From NCBI RefSeq assembly GCF_023073715.1, contig NZ_JADPKA010000077.1, positions 1 to 64,000 of the forward strand: a stretch of 64,000 bases of DNA, given 5' to 3'. Position numbers and translations under genes: made by a program. The DNA is from Bradyrhizobium sp. 164 (lineage in GTDB: Bacteria > Pseudomonadota > Alphaproteobacteria > Rhizobiales > Xanthobacteraceae). The notes below the pieces were generated by a model. That model was not told where the DNA came from and made no database searches. It saw only the letters and a list, made by a program, of their open reading frames with translations. Below are positions 24,750 through 33,069 of this stretch, in pieces; position 1 is the first letter of the stretch, and each line of letters begins with the position of its first letter.

Positions 24750-25534
24750 TTGCCTTTGAACTGCGCGGGGCGCTTCTCCAGGAACGCGCCGACGCCTTCG
24801 CGGAAGTCATCGGTGTCGCCCGCTCGAAGCTGGCACTGGAATTCGAGGTTAAGCTGATCCTCGAAAGAATTTTCCGGGCTGTCCCAGTAGAGTTTGCGGA
24901 TCAGCGACAGCGCCACCGTCGGGCCGCTGGCGAGCTCGCGTGCGAGCTTCATCGCCTCCTCCATCAGCACGCCGTCATCATAGACGCGGTTGACGAGGCC
25001 CCATTCCAATGCCTTCTCGGCCGGCAGCCGCTCGCCCATCAGCGACAATTCGATCGAGCGCGCCCGACCGATCAGGCGCGGCAAGAGCCAGGTGGAGCCG
25101 CAATCCGGCACAAGACCGATGCGGCGGAAGGCTTGCAGGAAATAGGACGAGCGCGCGCACAGGATCATGTCACCGAGCAGCGCGAAGCTCATGCCGGCGC
25201 CGGCGGCGGGACCGTTGACCGCGGTCACGATCGGGCAATGCAGGTTGCGGATGCGGCGCAGGAACGGATGAAAGCCGGTCTCCAGCGTCAGGCCGGCCTT
25301 GGTCTTCTTCGGCTGGTTGTTGCGGCCCTGGAGATTTGCCCCGGTGCAGAACGCCCGCCCAGCGCCGGTCAAAACGACGCAGCGCACCTCATCCTTCTTC
25401 TCCTCGATCGCATCCAGAGCTTCGGCAAGGCCGCCCAGCATGTCCAAGGAGACTGCGTTCATCACCTCCTGATGGTCGAGCTTGAGGATCGCGACCGAAC
25501 CATCGAGATCGAGCGTGACGTGTTTGAACTGCAT
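24746..25534 (-). CDS. Enoyl-CoA hydratase/isomerase (crotonase), first gene of the kinase operon
   Basis: A 262-residue crotonase, with FCTGANLQGR (about 63-72), VNGPAAGAGMSFALLGDMILCAR (oxyanion hole, G-A-G-M) and RRIGLVPDCGSTWLLPRLIG where PaaG/PaaB-type enzymes carry an aspartate. The closing segment is EGVGAFLEKRPAQFKGK. It could hydrate, or shift the double bond of, the enoyl-CoA left after phosphate elimination in the route proposed for the neighbouring kinase. The stop overlaps the kinase start by four bases. Transcription is divergent from the SDR at 25700. Confidence 0.87.
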   Translation of the reverse strand: MQFKHVTLDLDGSVAILKLDHQEVMNAVSLDMLGGLAEALDAIEEKKDEVRCVVLTGAGRAFCTGANLQGRNNQPKKTKAGLTLETGFHPFLRRIRNLHCPIVTAVNGPAAGAGMSFALLGDMILCARSSYFLQAFRRIGLVPDCGSTWLLPRLIGRARSIELSLMGERLPAEKALEWGLVNRVYDDGVLMEEAMKLARELASGPTVALSLIRKLYWDSPENSFEDQLNLEFQCQLRAGDTDDFREGVGAFLEKRPAQFKGK

Positions 25535-25699
25535 GGTTTCCTCGTCAGCTTGCCGCCTGCGTCAGTTTCGCAGACCGGAATTTGTTTTTCCGGGCGCATA
25601 TTTGATTTTTGGCGCGGTCTTGTCCATGGTGATCAGAGCATAGCAAGCAATCTTGCGCGCAGCGGCTGATCCGCCGCAGGCCAAAACAGGAAACGCGCC

Positions 25700-26479
25700 A
25701 TGAACCTTTTCGACCTTTCCGGCCGCGTCGCCGTGATCACCGGCGGCAATGGCGGCATCGGGCTCGGCATTGCGCAGGCGCTCGCCGGCCAGGGCTGCAA
25801 CGTCTCGATCTGGGGCCGCAATGCTGACAAGAACAAGGCTGCTGCCGCGAGCCTGGCCGGCCTTGCCGGCAAAGTTGACACCCGCGTCTGCGACGTCACC
25901 GATCCGGCCTCGGTCGATGCTGCGATGAAGGCGACGCTCGACGCGTTCGGTCGGGTTGACGGCTGCTTTGCCAACGCAGGCATCGGTGGCGGCGGGCGGC
26001 GCTCGTTCATCGAGCGCACCGAACAGGAATGGCGCACGATGTTTTCGACCAATCTCGACGGCGTATTCCACGCGTTCCAGGCCGCGGCAAAGCACATGAC
26101 CGAGCGTGCCAATGCCGGCGACCCCTTCGGCCGGCTGGTTGCGACCTCGAGCCTCGCCTCGATCTTCGGCACCGCGCGCAACGAGCATTATGCGGCGACC
26201 AAGGCCGCCATCAACGCGCTGGTGCGTGCGCTCGGCGTCGAGCTCGCGCGTTACGGGGTCACCGCGAACGCGATCCTGCCGGGCTGGATCAAGAGCGACA
26301 TGACCGCGGGGCTCATGGCCAACGACAAGTTCGTCGCCAACGTGATGCCGCGCATTCCGGTGCGGCGCTTCGGTGAGGCATCCGATTTCGGCGGCATTGC
26401 AGTGTATCTGATGAGCAAGGCGTCGTCGTATCACACCGCCGATACATTCGTGATCGACGGCGGCTATACGGCGTTTTGA
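25700..26479 (+). CDS. SDR oxidoreductase (candidate 4-oxoacyl/3-hydroxyacyl-CoA reductase)
   Basis: A classical 259-residue short-chain dehydrogenase: nucleotide motif ITGGNGGIGLGIA (about 13-25), ANAGIGGGG at about 92, and the Ser...YAATK catalytic set (HYAATKAAINAL, about 169-180). Its C-terminus DTFVIDGGYTAF is standard. Orientation is opposite to the crotonase-kinase-DUF6285 operon, with 165 bases between the starts. By analogy to the lva pathway it could correspond to LvaD, which reduces the 4-oxo group; this is inference from context. Confidence 0.85.
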   Translation: MNLFDLSGRVAVITGGNGGIGLGIAQALAGQGCNVSIWGRNADKNKAAAASLAGLAGKVDTRVCDVTDPASVDAAMKATLDAFGRVDGCFANAGIGGGGRRSFIERTEQEWRTMFSTNLDGVFHAFQAAAKHMTERANAGDPFGRLVATSSLASIFGTARNEHYAATKAAINALVRALGVELARYGVTANAILPGWIKSDMTAGLMANDKFVANVMPRIPVRRFGEASDFGGIAVYLMSKASSYHTADTFVIDGGYTAF

Positions 26480-26488
26480 TCTCGTTAA

Positions 26489-26562
26489 CCCGGATGGAGC
26501 GCAGCGTAATCCGGGACAGCCAAAAGCAAACAGACCCGGATTTCGCTGCGCTCCATCCGGGC
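26489..26562. repeat. Palindromic intergenic repeat, family D
   Basis: CCCGGATGGAGCGCAGCGTAATCCGGG and, inverted, CCCGGATTTCGCTGCGCTCCATCCGGG: two 27-base arms with almost perfect complementarity, separated by about 20 bases. It lies 25 bases upstream of the VOC gene. Confidence 0.75.
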
Positions 26563-26586
26563 TCCAAACTCGGAGGGAATGGGCAA

Positions 26587-26967
26587 ATGTTCTCGCACGT
26601 GATGATCGGCACCAACGATCTCGACAAGGCCAAGGCGTTCTACGACAAGCTGCTCGGCACGCTCGAGGTGCGGCCGGCCAGGGTCGACGGCCATCGCATC
26701 TTCTACATCACCAAGACCGGTGTGTTCTCGGTGTCGAAGCCGATCAACGGCGAACCGGCGACCTGCGCGAATGGCGGCACGATCGGCTTTGCCTGCAATT
26801 CGCCGGAGCAGGTCGAGGCTTGGCACGCGGCCGGAGTCGCGGCCGGTGCGACCTCGATTGAGGATCCGCCCGGTGTCCGCCAGGGCCCAGGCGGCAAGCT
26901 CTATCTCGCTTATTTGCGCGACCTCGACGGCAACAAGATCTGCGCGATGCATCGGATGCCGAACTAG
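26587..26967 (+). CDS. VOC-family (glyoxalase/bleomycin-resistance fold) protein
   Basis: The start at 26587 (MFSHVMIGTNDLDKAKAFYDKLLG) is preceded by GGAGGG and gives 126 residues, the usual one-domain-pair length. Histidine 4 and the late glutamate-equivalent region (RDLDGNKICAMHRM) occupy metal-ligand positions of the fold, though the usual terminal glutamate appears replaced. The family includes lactoylglutathione lyases, epimerases and dioxygenases, and the reaction here is unknown. The segment upstream of 26587 in the same frame is repeat sequence, not protein. Confidence 0.82.
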   Translation: MFSHVMIGTNDLDKAKAFYDKLLGTLEVRPARVDGHRIFYITKTGVFSVSKPINGEPATCANGGTIGFACNSPEQVEAWHAAGVAAGATSIEDPPGVRQGPGGKLYLAYLRDLDGNKICAMHRMPN

Positions 26968-26976
26968 GTCTGGGCC

Positions 26977-27068
26977 ATGCCCCGGCTTGCCGTCTCCGCT
27001 GAAGCTTCGCCGGCCGAGAGCGCTTGTAGGCCCGGCGTAGCCTATTAGCGGAGCCGGGACCGGGGCAT
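26977..27068. repeat. Large palindrome downstream of the VOC gene
   Basis: ATGCCCCGGCTTGCCGTCTCCGCTGA and TAGCGGAGCCGGGACCGGGGCAT are imperfect inverted arms around a GC-rich centre that itself pairs (GCCGG/CCCGGC). It begins ten bases after the stop codon, so it could also serve as a terminator. Confidence 0.6.
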
Positions 27069-27152
27069 CCGGTACGCCGCGGCTTTTCGGTTCAATCACC
27101 GTCGTCTCTGGAATACTGGATCGCCCGATTGAATCGGGCGATGACAGCGGAG
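27066..27152. repeat. Intergenic repeat, family E (copy 1)
   Basis: GTACGCCGCGGCTT, then CGTCTCTGGAATACTGGATCGCCCG and a short hairpin ending CGGGCGATGACA. A second copy lies at 43272-43377. The rest of the gap to 27319 holds the promoter of the following acyl-CoA dehydrogenase. Confidence 0.7.
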
Positions 27153-27319
27153 GTTGTCGCGAGCGCAGCGAAACCTCATCACCATTCAAACAACATTTCA
27201 AACGCCTTGGCGATATTCCATCGCGTGGCATGGCTCTGCGTGAAAAATGCGCGCTCGCACTTTGGCGGCGCTGCGACTATTCTTGCGCTCAGCGGAATCC
27301 TAGCGCTCCGGGAGGAACA

Positions 27320-28597
27320 ATGACAAAGCACACCTACATTCCCCGCACCACCAACTACACCCTCAATCCCGGCGACGAGCTCAACGACTTGCGCATGTCG
27401 GACCAGGTCCGCCCGCTCTACGACCACGTCAAGAAGTTCATCCGCGACACCGTCGAGCCGATGTCGATCGAGTTTGCCAAGGCCGGCGAGAACAAGGAGG
27501 ATCGCTGGAGCTTTACGCCGAAGCAGCTCGAGGTGCTCGAGAAGGCCAAGAACAAGGCCAAGCAGGAAGGCCTCTGGAACTTCTTCCTGCCCGATGACGA
27601 GACCGGCCAGGGCCTGAAGAATCTCGACTACGCCTATATCGCCTCCGAGCTCGGCAAGAGCCCGCTGGCATCCGAAACCATGAATTGCTCGGCGCCCGAC
27701 ACCGGCAACATGGAAGTTCTGGAGCGCGTCGGCACCAAGGAGCAGAAGGAGAAATGGCTGAAGCCGCTGCTCAACGGCGAGATCCGCTCGGCTTACGTCA
27801 TGACCGAGCCGAACGTCGCCTCCTCCGACGCAAAGAACATCTCGACCACGGCCAAACTCGTCGGCGACGAATGGGTCATCAACGGCGAGAAGTACTACAT
27901 CTCAGGCTTAGGGGACCCCCGCTGCAAGATCCTCATCGTGATGGTGAAGACCAATCCGGATGCGGCACCGAGCAAGCAGCAGTCGCAGATCCTCGTGCCG
28001 CGCGATACGCCCGGCGTCGAGGTGCTCGGGCCGATGTACGTGTTCGGCCAGGACCACGCTCCGCGCGGCCACATGCATATGCGCTTCAATAATGTCCGGG
28101 TGCCCAAGGAGAACATCCTGCTCGGCGAGGGCCGCGGCTTCGAGATCTCGCAGCTCCGCCTTGGCCCCGGCCGCATCCATCACTGCATGCGCACCATCGG
28201 CAAGGCCGAGAAGGCGCTCGACCTCATGGTGCAGCGCGGCCTCACCCGCGAAGCCTTCGGCAAGAAGATCGCCCATCTCGGCGGCAACATGCAAATCATC
28301 GCGCAGGCCCGCTGCGAGATCGAGGCGATGCGGCTGATGGTGCTGAAGGCCGCGAAGGCGATGGACGTGCTCGGCAACAAGGAGGCCCGCGTCTGGGTCT
28401 CCATGGTCAAGGCCATGGTGCCGGAGCGCGCCTGCAAGATCATCGACCAGGCTATCCAGATGCACGGCGCCACCGGCATCTCGCACTGGACGCCGCTGGC
28501 CGAGATGTATCAGGACGTGCGTCACCTCCGCTTTGCGGACGGTCCGGACGAGGTGCACTGGATGGTGGTGGGACGCCACGAGCTGAGCATGGCGTGA
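27320..28597 (+). CDS. ACAD10/11-type acyl-CoA dehydrogenase (LvaC-like)
   Basis: A 425-residue flavoprotein. The start at 27320 follows GGAGG. Diagnostic blocks are TEPNVASSDAKNIST (about 175-190), GEKYYISGLGDPRCKILIVMVKT (about 207-230), VFGQDHAPRGHMHMRFNNVRVPKENILLGEGRGFEISQLRLGPGRIHHCMR and IQMHGATGISHWTPLAEMYQDVRHLRFADGPDEVH. The G-D-P-R-C-K and LGPGRIHHCMR segments are those I associate with ACAD10/ACAD11 and LvaC, where the enzyme acts on 4-phosphoacyl-CoA and yields an enoyl-CoA. The APH kinase and DUF6285 genes stand 2.6 kb upstream. Confidence 0.88.
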   Translation: MTKHTYIPRTTNYTLNPGDELNDLRMSDQVRPLYDHVKKFIRDTVEPMSIEFAKAGENKEDRWSFTPKQLEVLEKAKNKAKQEGLWNFFLPDDETGQGLKNLDYAYIASELGKSPLASETMNCSAPDTGNMEVLERVGTKEQKEKWLKPLLNGEIRSAYVMTEPNVASSDAKNISTTAKLVGDEWVINGEKYYISGLGDPRCKILIVMVKTNPDAAPSKQQSQILVPRDTPGVEVLGPMYVFGQDHAPRGHMHMRFNNVRVPKENILLGEGRGFEISQLRLGPGRIHHCMRTIGKAEKALDLMVQRGLTREAFGKKIAHLGGNMQIIAQARCEIEAMRLMVLKAAKAMDVLGNKEARVWVSMVKAMVPERACKIIDQAIQMHGATGISHWTPLAEMYQDVRHLRFADGPDEVHWMVVGRHELSMA

Positions 28598-28661
28598 TCC
28601 GCACTCTCTGTTCCCTCCCTCGCTTGCGGCAGGGTAGTCGCATTTGGGAGAGCCCTTCTTT

Positions 28662-28800
28662 GTGGCCATCCTTCGAGACGCCCGCCGTTGGCGGGCCCTC
28701 AGGATGAAGGACCGAGTGCGCGGCAGCAGCTTCAACGGGCAAGTGCCGCTTAGCCTCATCCTGAGGAGACCGCGAAGCGGTCGTCTCGAAGGACGAGGCG
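28662..28800. repeat. Palindromic intergenic repeat, family B (copy 2)
   Basis: CCTTCGAGACGCCC...CCTCAGGATGAAGG and CTCATCCTGAGGAG...GTCTCGAAGGACGAGG are inverted arms about 60 bases apart. It lies in the 355-base gap between an acyl-CoA dehydrogenase and the convergent yghU-like gene. No gene is present in the gap. Confidence 0.75.
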
Positions 28801-28885
28801 CGCGCTCGGACGCCGCCAAAAGTCATATGCGATCGCGCCTGCCGCTCGCGATGAGAGGAGTCGACGCTGCACCTTCTCGCGGAGA

Positions 28886-28947
28886 CTCCCCCTCACCCGG
28901 ATCGCAAGAGCGATCCGACCTCTCCCCGCAGGCGGGGAGAGGTGAAG
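28886..28947. repeat. Intergenic repeat, family F (short copy)
   Basis: CTCCCCCTCACCCGGATCGCAAGAGCGATCCGACCTCTCCCCGCAGGCGGGGAGAGGTGAAG has two nested hairpins. Related copies are at 53355-53522 and 62882-62927. It directly precedes the 3' end of the yghU-like gene and may terminate it. Confidence 0.65.
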
Positions 28948-28952
28948 AAGCG

Positions 28953-29828
28953 CTACATCGCCGGCGAGAGCTTGTCCTGCGTCTTGGTCTCGAAATCGCT
29001 CGCGTCGTGGCGCTCGTGGAGCTGGCTGGCGGGATCGCCGGAGACACGATTGACCATGCGGCCGCGCTTCACGGCCGGGCGCTTGGCGATCTGATCGGTC
29101 CAGCGCTGCACGTTCTTGTAGTCCTGCACCGAGAGGAATTCGCCGGCGCCATAGACCAAGCCCTTGGCGAGGGCGCCGTACCAGGGCCACACCGCCATAT
29201 CGGCGATGGTGTACTCGCTGCCCGCGAGATATTCGTTGTCGGCGAGCCGCCGGTCGAGCACATCGAGCTGGCGCTTGGTCTCCATCGCGAAGCGATCGAT
29301 GGCGTATTCGATCTTGGTCGGCGCGTAGGCGTAGAAATGGCCGAAGCCGCCGCCGAGATAGGGCGCGCTGCCCATCTGCCAGAACAGCCAGGACATCGCC
29401 TCAGTGCGGGTCTTGACGTCCTTCGGCAGGAAGGCGCCGAACTTCTCGGCGAGGTAGAACAGGATCGAGCCGGACTCGAACACCCGGATCGGCTCGGGCC
29501 CGGAGCGGTCCATCAGCGCCGGGATCTTGGAGTTCGGATTGATGTCGACAAAACCGCTGCCGAACTGGTCACCGTTGCCGATCCTGATCAACCAGGCGTC
29601 GTATTCGGCGCCCTTATGGCCGAGCGCCAGCAACTCTTCCAGCATCACCGTCACCTTCACCCCGTTCGGCGTCGCCAACGAATAGAGCTGGAGCGGATGG
29701 CGGCCGACCGGTAGCTCCTTGTCGTGGGTGGGGCCGGCGATCGGGCGGTTGATGTTGGCGAACTGCCCGCCATTTTCCTTGTTCCAGGTCCAGACTTTGG
29801 GCGGCACGTAGGCAGGGGTATCGGTCAT
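28953..29828 (-). CDS. yghU: Glutathione-dependent disulfide-bond oxidoreductase, YghU-like
   Basis: A 291-residue glutathione-transferase-fold protein. The N-terminal extension with PPKVWTWNKENGGQFANINRPIAGPTHDKELPVG before the thioredoxin-like domain is the hallmark of the YghU group (nu-class GST). Further features are NGVKVTVMLEELLALG, VDINPNSKIPALMD, VFESGSILFYLAEKFG and WLFWQMGSAPYLGGGFGHF. Such enzymes reduce disulfides or peroxides with two glutathione molecules. The start at 29828 (MTDTPAYVPPK) is chosen over 29861. Its role next to acyl-CoA genes is unclear. Confidence 0.9.
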   Translation of the reverse strand: MTDTPAYVPPKVWTWNKENGGQFANINRPIAGPTHDKELPVGRHPLQLYSLATPNGVKVTVMLEELLALGHKGAEYDAWLIRIGNGDQFGSGFVDINPNSKIPALMDRSGPEPIRVFESGSILFYLAEKFGAFLPKDVKTRTEAMSWLFWQMGSAPYLGGGFGHFYAYAPTKIEYAIDRFAMETKRQLDVLDRRLADNEYLAGSEYTIADMAVWPWYGALAKGLVYGAGEFLSVQDYKNVQRWTDQIAKRPAVKRGRMVNRVSGDPASQLHERHDASDFETKTQDKLSPAM

Positions 29829-30148
29829 GCGAGAGGCTCCGGCGGAAAGATGCGCCTGCATTAATTAGCCCGCAAATGGCAGATGACAAGGGCTGCTCGA
29901 TCTGCGCCCGGCGCGGGCCTCAGGCTGGCGTCATGCGACCTCGCCTGGCTGCCGCCTGCGCCGGCGCTTCGGACTCCATCCCGAAGCCCTCCATGCACCA
30001 GGAGTTAGCCTGCGAGTGGAGCATCGCGCGGCGTGTCCACGCAAGATGCGCCGTCGAATCCGGCATGGCATCGCCAGCGACGATCCGCTAGCGTCGCTTT
30101 GCTTCGCCGCGACAGCAACGAGAACGCGAAGACCGCCGGGAGAGAGCC
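29829..30148. other. Divergent promoter region, no gene
   Basis: Between yghU (minus) and the nitronate monooxygenase (plus). The frames here are short and lack ribosome sites. GGGAGAGAGCC precedes the ATG at 30149. Nothing else is recognised. Confidence 0.45.
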
Positions 30149-31282
30149 ATGAAATCGCCAATTTGCGACATGCTGGGGATCGAGTTCCCGCTGCTCGCCT
30201 TCAGCCATTGCCGCGACGTCATTGCGGCCGTCAGCCGCGCCGGCGGCTTTGGCGTGTTAGGTGCCACCGTGCACACGCCTGATACGCTCGAACGCGAGCT
30301 GAGATGGATCGACGATCACGTCGATGGCAAGCCCTACGGCATCGACGTGCTGATCCCCGAAAACATCTCCACCGCGGGCGAGAAGAACGTCACCTGGAAG
30401 AGCCTGGAAACGCGCGTGCCGCAAGAGCACCGCAACTACGCGCGCGATCTCCTGAAGAAGTACGACATTGAACTGACGACCACTGAGGTCGCCGCCGACC
30501 AGCCGCAGCCGTTCGACGCCAAGACGGCGCTGGAGCTGCTCGAAGTTTCGTTCCGCCATCCGATCCGGCTCATCGCCAATGCACTCGGCGTGCCGCCGAA
30601 GGCCATGATCGAGATGGGCAAGACCCACGGCGTGCCCGTTGCTGCGCTTGTCGGCGCCAAGGAGCACGCGCTGCGCCAGGTCGCAGCCGGCGTCGACATT
30701 CTCGTGGTGCAGGGCACGGAAGCCGGCGGCCATTGCGGCGAGGTCTCGACCATGGTGCTGGTGCCGGAGGTGATTAAGGCGATCAAGCCGATCCGCGAAG
30801 TGCCGGTGCTGGCCGCCGGCGGCATCATGACGGGCCGGCAGATGGCGGCCTGCATGGCGATGGGCGCGGCCGGCGCCTGGACCGGATCGGTGTGGCTTGC
30901 GACCGTCGAGGCCGAGACCACGGAGATTTTTCGCGAGAAGATGATCGCGGCGTCCTCACGCGACGCGGTGCGCTCGAAGGGCCGTACCGGCAAGCCGGCG
31001 CGACAGCTCCGCTCGGTCTGGACCGATGCCTGGGACCGCGCGCCGGAGAGCCCGGGCGCGCTGCCGATGCCGCTCCAGAGCATCATCAGTCGCGACGCCT
31101 TCAACTCCATCGACCGCGCGGCGGCGAGCGGCAATGCCAAGGCGCGTGATCTCGTCAGCTATTTCGTCGGCCAGGGCGTCGGGCTGATCGACAGCGTGAA
31201 GTCGGCCGGCGCCGTGGTGCAGGAGTTCAAGCAAGAGTTTGCGGAGGCCGTCGAGCACATGAATGCGCTGGTGGCGGAATGA
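30149..31282 (+). CDS. Nitronate monooxygenase / 2-nitropropane dioxygenase-like flavoprotein
   Basis: A 377-residue FMN-binding TIM-barrel. The sequence opens with CDMLGIEFPLLAFSHCRDVIAAVSRAGGFGVLGA, and phosphate-binding blocks VVQGTEAGGHCGE (about 190-202) and VLAAGGIMTGRQMAACMAMGAAGAWTGSVW (about 220-250) are typical. Family members oxidise alkyl nitronates, and close relatives in catabolic clusters may act on acyl-CoA or unsaturated substrates instead. It precedes the thiolase-like gene by 134 bases with a family B repeat between. Confidence 0.85.
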   Translation: MKSPICDMLGIEFPLLAFSHCRDVIAAVSRAGGFGVLGATVHTPDTLERELRWIDDHVDGKPYGIDVLIPENISTAGEKNVTWKSLETRVPQEHRNYARDLLKKYDIELTTTEVAADQPQPFDAKTALELLEVSFRHPIRLIANALGVPPKAMIEMGKTHGVPVAALVGAKEHALRQVAAGVDILVVQGTEAGGHCGEVSTMVLVPEVIKAIKPIREVPVLAAGGIMTGRQMAACMAMGAAGAWTGSVWLATVEAETTEIFREKMIAASSRDAVRSKGRTGKPARQLRSVWTDAWDRAPESPGALPMPLQSIISRDAFNSIDRAAASGNAKARDLVSYFVGQGVGLIDSVKSAGAVVQEFKQEFAEAVEHMNALVAE

Positions 31283-31286
31283 TGGA

Positions 31287-31385
31287 CCCTCATGCTGAGG
31301 AGGCGCGCAAGCGCCGTCTCGAACCATGAGCGCCCGTGGCCTATCCTTCGAGACGCCTGCTTCGCAGGCTCCTCAGGATGAGGTC
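31287..31385. repeat. Palindromic intergenic repeat, family B (copy 3)
   Basis: CTCATGCTGAGGAGGCGCGC...CGTCTCGAACCATGAGCGCC and CCTTCGAGACGCC...CCTCAGGATGAGG; nearly the same as the copy at 17205-17298, including CCATGAGNGCCCGTGGCC in the centre. Confidence 0.8.
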
Positions 31386-31416
31386 GGAGATCTCAGAGAG
31401 TGAAGAAGCAAGAACA

Positions 31417-32925
31417 ATGACGACTGTTTCCCCAGACCGCATCCCCGTCATCGTCGGCGTCGGCGAGATTGTCGACCGTCCCAGGGAGATCACTGATGGC
31501 CTCGAGCCGCTCGATCTGCTCGAACAGGCGCTGCGGCGCGCGGAAGCAGACGCCGGCGCAAAGCTGCTGGGCGAGGTGCAGTCGCTTGACGTCGTGAACT
31601 TTCTGAGCTGGCGCTATCGCGATCCGGAAGCGCTGCTGGCACAGCGGCTCGGCATCTCGCCTTCGCATTGTTACTACGGCCCGGTCGGCGGCGAGAGCCC
31701 GATCCGCTATATCCACGAGGCTGCGAAGCGCATCGCGCGGGGCGAATGCACCGTGGCGGCCATCTGCGGCGCCGAGGCGCAATCGACCGCGACCAAGGCT
31801 GAGCGCGCCGGGACAAAGCTGCCATGGACACCATTCGCGCACGACGTCGAGGAGCCCAAGCGCGGGGCAGCGTTCCAGAAACCGCTGGCAGTGAGACTCG
31901 GCGTGTTCCGCCCCGTCACCGTCTATCCGTTCTATGAGGCGGCTTCGTCCGCTCATTGGGGCCAGACGCCGCGCGAGGCGATGGCGGAATCCGGGACACT
32001 ATGGTCGCGCTACTCCGAAGCCGCGGCGCAAAATCCCAATGCCTGGCTGAAGCGGCGCTATGCGCCTGACGAAATCACGACGCCGACCGCGGACAACCGC
32101 CTGATCGCATGGCCTTACAATAAGCTCATGGTCGCCAATCCCAGCGTCAACATGGGCGGCGCGCTGCTGCTGACGAGCGTTGCCAAGGCGCGTACGGCGG
32201 GCATTGCCGAGGGCAAGCTGGTCTATCCGCTCGGCGGCGCCTCGGCGGAGGAGCCGCGCGACTATCTCCTGCGCGACCAGTTCTACGAGAGCCATCCGCA
32301 GAACGCGGTTCTGAAGGCCGTGATGGATCTCGCAGGCGGCGACGGCAAGAGGTTCGACGCCATCGAGCTCTACAGCTGCTTCCCGTGCGTCCCGAAGATG
32401 GCGCGGCGCACGCTTGGCCTGGATGCCGACGTGCAGCCGACCGTGACCGGCGGCCTCACCTTCTTCGGCGCCCCGCTCAATACCTACATGACGCACGCGG
32501 CCTGCGCGATGGTGCGGCGCGTGCGCGACGGCGCCAAGCTCGGTCTGCTCTACGGCCAGGGCGGCTTTGTCACCAAGCACCACGCGCTGGTGGTGTCGAA
32601 AACGCCACCGCGCGAGGCGCTGGTGCAGGAGACGAGCGTGCAGGCGGAAGCCGACCGCAACAAGCGGGCCGTGCCGGAATTCGTCGCGGAGGCAACTGGC
32701 AAGGGCAAGGTCGAGAGCTTTACCGTGCTCTACGGCCGCGGCGGCGAGATCGAGCATGGCGTGGTGATGTTGCGGACGGCAGACGCTCGCCGCACGCTAG
32801 CGCGGATTCCAGCGAGCGACACGGCGACGCTGACACATCTGCTCAACATGGATCGCACGCCGGTGGGATCAGTCGGCGAGGTCACGATGGCGGCCGACGG
32901 CGTGCCGGAGTGGCGGGTGACGTAG
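31417..32925 (+). CDS. Thiolase-superfamily acetyl-CoA acetyltransferase-like protein
   Basis: A 502-residue protein of the type annotated as acetyl-CoA acetyltransferase in Bradyrhizobium. The N-terminal thiolase half is seen in IPVIVGVGEIVDRP, IHEAAKRIARGECTVAAICGAEAQST; the second half has FDAIELYSCFPCVPKMA, TVTGGLTFFGAPLNTYMTHAACAMVRRVRDG and GLLYGQGGFVTKHHALVVSK. It resembles SCP-x-like thiolases, but the usual N-terminal cysteine motif and the C-terminal C-x-G motif are not in standard form, so cleavage activity is uncertain. A C-terminal DUF35-like extension (about 430-502) is present. It probably acts on CoA thioesters of this cluster. Confidence 0.75.
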   Translation: MTTVSPDRIPVIVGVGEIVDRPREITDGLEPLDLLEQALRRAEADAGAKLLGEVQSLDVVNFLSWRYRDPEALLAQRLGISPSHCYYGPVGGESPIRYIHEAAKRIARGECTVAAICGAEAQSTATKAERAGTKLPWTPFAHDVEEPKRGAAFQKPLAVRLGVFRPVTVYPFYEAASSAHWGQTPREAMAESGTLWSRYSEAAAQNPNAWLKRRYAPDEITTPTADNRLIAWPYNKLMVANPSVNMGGALLLTSVAKARTAGIAEGKLVYPLGGASAEEPRDYLLRDQFYESHPQNAVLKAVMDLAGGDGKRFDAIELYSCFPCVPKMARRTLGLDADVQPTVTGGLTFFGAPLNTYMTHAACAMVRRVRDGAKLGLLYGQGGFVTKHHALVVSKTPPREALVQETSVQAEADRNKRAVPEFVAEATGKGKVESFTVLYGRGGEIEHGVVMLRTADARRTLARIPASDTATLTHLLNMDRTPVGSVGEVTMAADGVPEWRVT

Positions 32926-32932
32926 CTCTCGT

Positions 32933-33063
32933 GTCCCGGACGCGGTGCGGCATGCAAGGCCGCTCCGCAGAGCCGGGATCCGGCAAGAAACACGGTGCTT
33001 TGAGGCGAGACGAGGCCGGCTCAGCAGCGCATCACTTCATGCTGCGCTGCGTCCGGGGCACGA
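32933..33063. repeat. Palindromic intergenic repeat, family C (copy 2)
   Basis: TCCCGGACGCGGTGCGGC...CAGCGCATCACTTCATGCTGCGCTGCGTCCGGGGCACGA. It lies between convergent genes and ends just before the stop of the membrane fusion protein gene. Confidence 0.7.
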
Positions 33064-33069
33064 GGCGCC

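Noticed and set aside
28640-28950. Possible small genes between the acyl-CoA dehydrogenase and yghU
   Set aside because: All frames run through palindromic repeats of families B and F.
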